Translations under genes and position numbers: made by a program
Shown here: in pieces, positions 57,842 through 64,000 of the stretch
Layout of the letters: every line of letters begins with the position of its first letter
Numbering within the stretch: the stretch's first letter is position 1
Source: Brachypodium distachyon
Taxonomy: Eukaryota; Streptophyta; Magnoliopsida; Poales; Poaceae
Length of the DNA: 64,000 nucleotides
Reading direction: 5' to 3'
Assembly (NCBI RefSeq): GCF_000005505.3
Contig: NC_016133.3
Span: 34,186,737-34,250,736, forward strand
The notes under the pieces: model-generated
Databases searched by the model: none
What the model was told of the DNA's origin: nothing
What the model saw: only the letters and a program-made list of their open reading frames with translations

Positions 57842-60566
57842 ATGAGTGGAGGCGTCGAGCCGGAGACCCCACCGGGTAGCGCCGGCCGCGGCGGCAGCAG
57901 CAGCGGCAGCCCCATGGCCCGCAAGCCGCCGCGCCACCAGCTCACGTCAATCCGCCACTGCTCCAGCAGCGCCCGCATCGCCGCCGCTTCCACAGAATTC
58001 GTAACCACGCTGACTATTCCCTCCAGCTCATTGCCCAGCCATTTCCTCAAACTATTATGGTGTTTTTCTTTCTTTTTTTTCTTTCAGGACCTGGATTCGG
58101 GGGCACTCAGCTTGATCTCACCCACGGACATCCGGCCCGGCTTCCTGCCGGTGTTCCGGTCTGGGAGCTGCGCCAATATCGGGCCAAAATCGTACATGGA
58201 GGACGAGCATGTTTGCATCGACAGCCTCAACGAGCACCTCGGCTTGCGTACCCCTGGCATCCCTGCACCGGGTGCTTTCTATGGGGTGAGTTTGGCTGGT
58301 TTGCCATAAGTTTTGCTCCTGCAATTCTTTGCTGTTCTTTTCTCGTTAATACTTAACAGTGCATGTTCTCATTATGGCACCAATGATTTAGTCTGTTATG
58401 ATTTGTGTGAGATCATAATGTTGCCACTTTTGACTTCTGTTATCTGTAATACTGATGTCGCGGTAATACCTTCTAGGTGTGTTCATTTGCTCAACTTGGA
58501 TGCATGATTACATGGGTTATGGACCCATGATTGTGGAAATGATTATATTAGTGTGGTTGAGTATTAGTCATTGTGGGAATGATTGTGTTGAGGCGAATCA
58601 GCTCATTATGAGCCATAGGTAGATGATTTTTCTGTTCTTATTTGTTAGTACAATGAAAACCTCTGTGAACCAAAAATATGATTTTGCAATCATGCTGGAA
58701 AGGAAAGGACTAAGAACTCTGTGGACAATAAGTACTGTAGCATGGTATGAAATGTCAAATATGTGCATGCAAATTGCTAAACTGCCCCCTGTATTTTTTT
58801 CACTTAAAAGGACAACTGTGTGTTGTACCATTGTACCCATAAAGGGTACTCCCTCCGATCCATAATAAGTGTCGCTGATTTAGTACAAAGTCATTTAGTA
58901 CAACTTTGTACTAAATCAGCTACACATTATGGATCGGAGGGAGTATCGTTTTCTTCTTGAGTGCTTTTCACGTGGCAAGTTTTTGTGGACTTTTAGTTTA
59001 GATAATATGACAGATGTTTAATGACTCATTCTCTTGTGGTCATTTGCAGGTGTTTGATGGTCATGGTGGTACGGATGCAGTCTGTTTTGTTCGGAAGAAC
59101 ATACTGAAGTTCATAATCGAAGATGGTCACTTCCCCAACAGCATGGAGAAAGCAATCAAAAGTGCTTTTGTGAAGGCCGATCACGCGATTGCAGATTCCC
59201 ATTCTCTTGACAGCAATTCTGGAACCACAGCATTGACGGCCCTTATTTTTGGCAGGTAAATTCTAGTGCTAGTACTTCAAATATTTATTTTTGTGATATA
59301 AGGCACACTAAAAAGTAAGTCGATTGTCAATGCTATTTTCACATGAAATGGTTCTCCACTTTGCACTGATATTTTCTATGTATTGTATTAATATTGCAAT
59401 CCCCCCATAGTTAAAACCCAAGCTAATTTGGTGAAGTTGAAAAGAAAACATCTTAAGTTAGGTCTTGTATTATTCTTAGTTAGATTAGATGAGTTGATTG
59501 CAATTCCCTGCAAACAAGATGAGTTCGAGTGTTCTATTGTAAGGCATCAACATGATTTCTGTTAATAATTGGACACCATTCCCTCCTATTTGTGAATTAA
59601 TATAGGCTAGTTTTCTTTATAGTCCTTTATATCTGACAGCTACTTCACATTTATTGTTTCAATCCCCAATATCTCAACCAAACACAACGTTCTTTGCTGT
59701 ACCAAGCTGTTCTTGGGCTCCTTGCCTTTATTGGTTGACACATTGCAAGATTAGTACTCCCTCCTTCTCGGTTTATAGGCCGTCCATGCTTATTTAACTT
59801 CGACCATCAATTAGAGAGCCAATATATGAGTTATTCGCCATAAAACTTCTTTTCATCGTACAATTTTTGTGGCACATACATAACTCACGTTTTAGTGGTC
59901 AAAATTAAATATCGAAATGTGCGGGCGCCTTAAAATCTCGGAACGACGGTACTAATGTTCATTGGCATCCTATGATATATGCTCATCCACCTCATTCAAT
60001 GCTACAGGACATTGCTTGTAGCAAATGCAGGAGACTGTCGAGCGGTATTAGGGAAGCGAGGACGAGCTGTTGAGCTGTCGAGAGACCATAAACCCAACTG
60101 TAAGAGTGAAAAGCTCAGGATTGAAAACCTTGGCGGCATAGTCTTTGATGGCTATCTCAATGGTCAGCTGTCTGTAGCAAGGGCAATTGGTGATTGGCAC
60201 GTCAAAGGTTCCAAAGGCTCTATAAGTCCTCTCACTGCGGAACCTGAATTTCAGGAGGTTAGACTCACCGAGGAAGATGAGTTCTTAATAATTGGATGTG
60301 ATGGCCTTTGGGATGTGATGACCAGTCAATGTGCGGTATCGATGGTCAGGAAAGAGCTGATGGCTCACAACGATCCAGAAAGATGCTCAAGAGAACTTGT
60401 TCAGGAAGCGCTCAGACGAGACACTTGCGATAACCTAACTGCAGTGGTTGTATGCTTCTCAGCAGATCCACCCCCTCAAATTGAGGTCCCAAGATTCCGG
60501 GTAAGAAGAAGTATTTCGATGGAAGGGTTGCATATGCTAAAGGGTGCTCTTGATGGTAATGCCTGA
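57842..60566 (+). CDS. Protein phosphatase 2C (PP2C)
   Basis: Four coding exons: 57842-58000, 58088-58285, 59050-59255, 60008-60566; all GT-AG; 373 aa. After a Gly/Ser-rich leader the catalytic core shows the PP2C motifs with metal-binding acids: [79 protein letters not shown] and [10 protein letters not shown]. The tail ends [16 protein letters not shown], seen in a group of plant PP2Cs distinct from the ABA co-receptor clade A. It dephosphorylates Ser/Thr residues in a Mg2+/Mn2+-dependent manner; the substrate is unknown. Two MITEs lie in its introns. The chosen Met follows a probable intron acceptor (ACGAGCAG); a Met 48 bases upstream in frame falls inside that intron. Confidence 0.94.
58849..58943. 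mobile_element. Stowaway MITE in PP2C intron 2, 95 bp
   Basis: Near-perfect inverted ends CTCCCTCCGATCCATAAT / ATTATGGATCGGAGGGAG flanked by TA. The interior is a second inverted pair around GCTGATTTAGTACAAAGT, so the whole element folds into one hairpin. Confidence 0.9.
59757..59949. mobile_element. Degenerate Stowaway-like MITE in PP2C intron 3
   Basis: CTCCCTCCTTCTCGGTTTAT at the left and an imperfect inverted match (AAAATCTCGGAACGACGG) at the right, TA-flanked, about 193 bp, ending about 60 bp before exon 4. Confidence 0.55.
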
Positions 60567-61082
60567 GCTCTTGACAGTAATTTATCTTCCCCCTGGTAAC
60601 CTTTTTGTTGTATGATCTGCTATTATTTGTTGTTGTTCCTTGAAAGTTTTGCCCAGTTCTCTAAGCTATAGGTCCCGGAATAAGTCGTGTAGAATCATGT
60701 TCTAAATTTTGTTGAGGTGTAGGCTAATCATTTTGCGGAGGCAATGATTTATTTGTACCGGCTAGCGTTTGATTGTTCGCGATGTAACTGGGCAATGCCC
60801 GGCATTCTTATTCTGGTACCAATGACAGTTATAATAGCTGATCAGTTTTGAGCAATACTACTACTTTAGAGTTCCACTTGTCTAAATGGATTAAATGAGT
60901 GCAAATTTATGGTGGTAACCCTGTCAGAAAGTGAACTACTTCTTGTTCCTTGCTCTGTGACATTAGTATTACTAGTGTTAATAAACTGGTGGTAGCATTG
61001 TAAGTTAAATAATGCCAGTGCAGTTAAAAGTTACCTGGACAATGATGCACATATCTTGGATGCATTTCTTGGGAAGATAGTA
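60567..61082. other. PP2C 3' UTR and flank
   Basis: Typical AT-rich 3' region with no other feature recognised. Confidence 0.55.
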
Positions 61083-61182
61083 CTCCCTGGTCCCGTAGCA
61101 AGTGATTTTCTATTACATGTATTTAGACGTTTTTTAGACCTAGATATATTCATATTTGGCCAAATTTGAGTCACGGAGGCAG
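61083..61182. mobile_element. Stowaway MITE, 100 bp
   Basis: TA-flanked; the ATTACATGTATTTAGACG / ATATTCATATTTGGCC core places it with the 112 bp family. The ends are worn (CTCCCTGGTCCCG / CACGGAGGCAG). Confidence 0.6.
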
Positions 61183-62041
61183 TACTAGACTACTAGTACG
61201 GTATTCGAGTACTAGCTTATTGATGGAACTGAAGACTGAACTTGGATCTGCATTGTGAAGATTTTCTTCTCCAACTGCTTCCCCTCCTCTGCTTCATGTG
61301 ATCGGTGATCCTGTGCCATTACTGCAACTAGAACTTCAACCCCATTGATTTCTCCATCTCGGGGTCGCACTTGGCGGCCGAACGTCCTGACTTGCCTTAT
61401 CCTGGCAAGATTTCGTGGTTTCTGAAAAAAAAACCCCTCATATTTTGTTGCCAAACCAGATCGATGATAGAAGTATAGAACCCTGGAACGTTTTGCAGGT
61501 TCGCTTTAGCTACCGTGCTTTGAAAAGGGTAAGTTACTCTCCCCCTTCCAAAATGGTTGGCTTTGAGTTTGTCTCTAGTCAAATTGTATCCATGTCGATC
61601 GAGTTTGTACGGAAATAAACGAGGTAATTGTAACATTGACCCAACAACGTCGTTAACAGATCTCGCCGTCGTCAGCCAGCCAGCCATAGCTCTTATCATT
61701 TGTTTGATCGATCATCATGCGGTGATGGATGATTCCTCGCACAACGACCGCAATCTTCGGTCACCGTAACTTAGGAGGAACCTCGATGCCTGGAAGTTCA
61801 GTGACCCTCATCTCTGTACTATTAAATGTTCCGCTGTTTTGGGCCGTTCCCCTTCTCTCGTGCAATCATGATTTTATCCTCTGTTTTGGGCTGTGTTCCC
61901 CTTCTCCCGTGCAATCATGCTTCTGATCTCATCTCACCGATCTGCATGCATGCATGCATGCCACCGGCGCTTGTGTTGCGTTCGTGCTCGGTCCGGTCGG
62001 GCGCAGTCGGGGCTCACATGGCTCTACATGCATGCAGGCAG
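61183..62041. other. Intergenic with short tandem repeat and RY motifs
   Basis: No gene. A 47 bp tandem duplication occupies 61834-61929 (CTGTTTTGGGC...TGCAATCATG twice). A (CATG)n run lies at about 61944-61961, with another CATGCATGCA at 62028. Confidence 0.55.
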
Positions 62042-62047
62042 GGTTCT

Positions 62048-62057
62048 GTATATAAAT
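62048..62057 (+). promoter_or_regulatory. Orphan TATA box
   Basis: GTATATAAATACTCC is a strong TATA match a short distance downstream of CATGCATGCA (RY motif). No coding region follows within 1.9 kb, so it may serve a non-coding RNA or be inert. Confidence 0.3.
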
Positions 62058-62958
62058 ACTCCACCCAAGCAGTATATACTAAGTAACTTGTACACACAGA
62101 GATTGTATCTAGCCCTGTAGCAAAGGTGGATGCATGTCATAGAGAACCAGCTAAGGTTGTTGAGCCCAGGTCATGATGCGCCGCATGATCCGCTCGGTTT
62201 GCCCTGCACGCCATCATGGTCTGCTGCTATACTGGTGGCTCCGTCTATATATCCCTGTCAGGAACTACTGGCCTGGGGGCTGGGGCTTCAGAAATTGTGT
62301 GTGTATCAAACGAGTATACGGAAGTTTGGGTTTGGATGGAGGGATTAAGACGTACGAACCAGTGCTGCTCTCTGTTTATACATGAACCACGCCAATCGTA
62401 GAAAACGCAACAATTAGATGTCATGGACCGTAAGAAAAAAGCCGATTCTTTTCCCCCGTATGGAGCATGTGTATTGCCATGGCTGTCATGGGCAGTTAGT
62501 AACCTGCTCTCACAGATGTTGCGAAACATGGGTGTAGAAAAGCAACATTCAGGCCTTGTTTTTTTTTGTTTCATCTCGTTTCGCTATATATAAGGCCTAA
62601 GAAATAAGAAAGGCAAGGGGTGGACTTAAAAACAAATATTAGTTCCTCGCAACGGTGGCAACTGTTTCTCAAGAGGAAAGAAGGTGGCTATATTTTAGCG
62701 ATTTTGTGTTGGCTTAATAGGATTGATAGGATACTCATATCAACAATATATACCTTCTTTTTCGAGATCCCATCTGAAAGAAATCTCAAAATTAGGCGTG
62801 CTTGGCTGAGAGCAATTTAAGGATGGTCTTCCGACCGGAAATTTTCCCCGGGAGCGCATGAGTGAAGACAAAGTGTGCTGAAAAGACATGTGCTGGTCTG
62901 TGGGGCCAACGCAAAGAGCTGTCAGAAGAGATGCTGGAGCATTATAGATTTGGTTATT
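62058..62958. other. No gene recognised
   Basis: Overlapping short plus-strand frames at 62130-62400 have no family motif. I found no tRNA, snoRNA or known miRNA sequence. Confidence 0.4.
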
Positions 62959-63327
62959 GAGAAGTCACCTATTTTTTAACTAGAAATTAGTCTACGTGTT
63001 TGCCCGTCATATCTAATCCAACGATAACACATGAAAGACGAGAGAGTGAAGATGAGCATGAGGTCTTAATCCAATGGCTCAAATACGTTGACTAAGATTT
63101 AAGGCTTTTTCTTAAAAAACAGGCGACTGAGAAATAGCTGCACTCATATTTAGACACTTGATTTTTATAAAAAAAGTTTAAATCTTAGTCGACATACAAG
63201 AACTATCAGATTAAGATCTAGATGTCATCTTTACTTCTCCCTCTCGCACGCACGTGATGCTGTTAGATTAAAATCGGACGGTCAAGCAAATCAACTGATT
63301 TCTAACTTAAAAATCAGACAACTTCAT
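62959..63327. mobile_element. Foldback MITE with about 170 bp inverted arms
   Basis: The left arm (62961 to about 63135) and right arm (about 63155-63325) are imperfect inverted copies over nearly their whole length. Shared words include TTTTTAACTAGAAAT / inverted ATTTCTAACTTAAAAA, GTTGACTAAGATTTAA / inverted TTTAAATCTTAGTCGAC and GAGGTCTTAATCCAATGG with its diverged partner. Long-arm elements of this type in grasses are usually Mutator derivatives; the expected 9 bp duplication was not resolved. Confidence 0.7.
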
Positions 63328-64000
63328 GCAACTTCCTGGTAGCAAAGATCGAAAAAGAAAAACAGTAGCACCGACTGATCAACTGGTCTCAAACTGCTCG
63401 AACGGGCTGTGTGTCCGGCGGTGATTCTTGAAGTGCCCACTTTCCAGACTGGAGACGAAATTGAATGCTGCGAGTGCAACAGGCTGCAATCAATCAAGCC
63501 GCATCCGACGCAGCGTTCGCCGGTGCCTGCTGTACTATGTTCTTGCTAGCGCTAAACTATCATGCATGAATAAAAAAAACACACACAATCGCAATAATAA
63601 TGCATATGAAAACCCAGCAGTAACTTTTCTGATAACTCAAGCTGAAAAGCCCCAATCTTTTCACAGGCACGGATGCACTGTACAGCGCGCCGCGGCGGGT
63701 GCGGTGCCTGTGGAATTCTGCAGCGAGAGCCAGCAGCCAGGCATGCAAAAGGAATTTTCACAAGCAACCAACCAAACCTCCACTGTTCGCCGTCCATTGA
63801 GATGACACCTAGTACTACGTTTTTCCTACCCACATGGGAACAGGATGATATGGGTGACAAGATGAGTATATATACTTATAATTCTTGCGTTTGACTGAAC
63901 TGAACTGAACATGCTCACTTCAAAGAATCTCGAGTTACATTTGAAAGATTTCGTGTCATAAATTCTGCATGCATATATGGATGTATGTATATGAAGGAAG
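63328..64000. other. Window end, no gene recognised
   Basis: Frames at 63428-63894 lack motifs and overlap on both strands. Nothing else identified. Confidence 0.4.

Noticed and set aside
62110..62290. Possible miRNA precursor after the orphan TATA box
   Set aside because: Only an 11 bp inverted pair (TCATGATG / CATCATGG region) and no match to a miRNA I know; too weak to call.
1..64000. CRISPR array, bacterial operon, phage or plasmid features
   Set aside because: Introns, plant gene families and plant transposons show this is nuclear grass DNA; no such features were seen.

Overview
This is nuclear DNA from a grass, most likely a Pooideae species (Triticeae or Brachypodium type). The evidence is intron-split plant genes with GT-AG borders, very GC-rich coding exons beside AT-rich introns, dense Stowaway and Tourist MITEs, and a Tat-lineage Ty3/gypsy retrotransposon. 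No bacterial, organellar or viral genes were seen.

Layout. A membrane-anchored PC-esterase/SGNH-like gene lies on the minus strand at 2285-3352. A MITE cluster (3.7-5.3 kb) and a truncated LINE (5554-5785) follow. A nearly complete 12.4 kb Ty3/gypsy element fills 5895-18293; its gag-pol reads on the minus strand and it carries an intron-containing antisense gene on the plus strand with its own TATA box. Next come a calcium-dependent protein kinase (20638-23654, +), a Mariner/Stowaway-ended element with GC-rich cargo (24150-25044), a PLASTID MOVEMENT IMPAIRED 1-like gene (26362-28848, +), a broken RNase H fragment (29757-30053), about 5 kb of gene-poor DNA, and a tonoplast monosaccharide transporter (35808-39440, +). 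A second gene-poor stretch holds a frameshifted TRM/LONGIFOLIA-like fragment near 41.9 kb. Then follow an ATL-type RING-H2 ligase (43829-44617, -), a PPR-DYW gene with a frameshift in its deaminase domain (45936-48049, -), an MLO gene of about 15 exons (48620-52732, -), a 5 kb divergent intergenic region, and a PP2C phosphatase (57842-60566, +). The last 3.4 kb has no recognisable gene.

The host genes do not form one pathway; they are ordinary neighbours on a grass chromosome. CDPK, sugar transporter, MLO and PP2C in this order resembles what I remember of rice chromosome 10 long arm, but that is memory, not a search result. I found no clear undescribed system. The most unusual signals are four tiny 'tail-only' retro-insertions (14-19 bp, each flanked by a 13-17 bp direct duplication), a deletion hitting the catalytic HxE motif of a DYW domain, degenerate calcium loops in the CDPK, and the antisense gene inside the retrotransposon.
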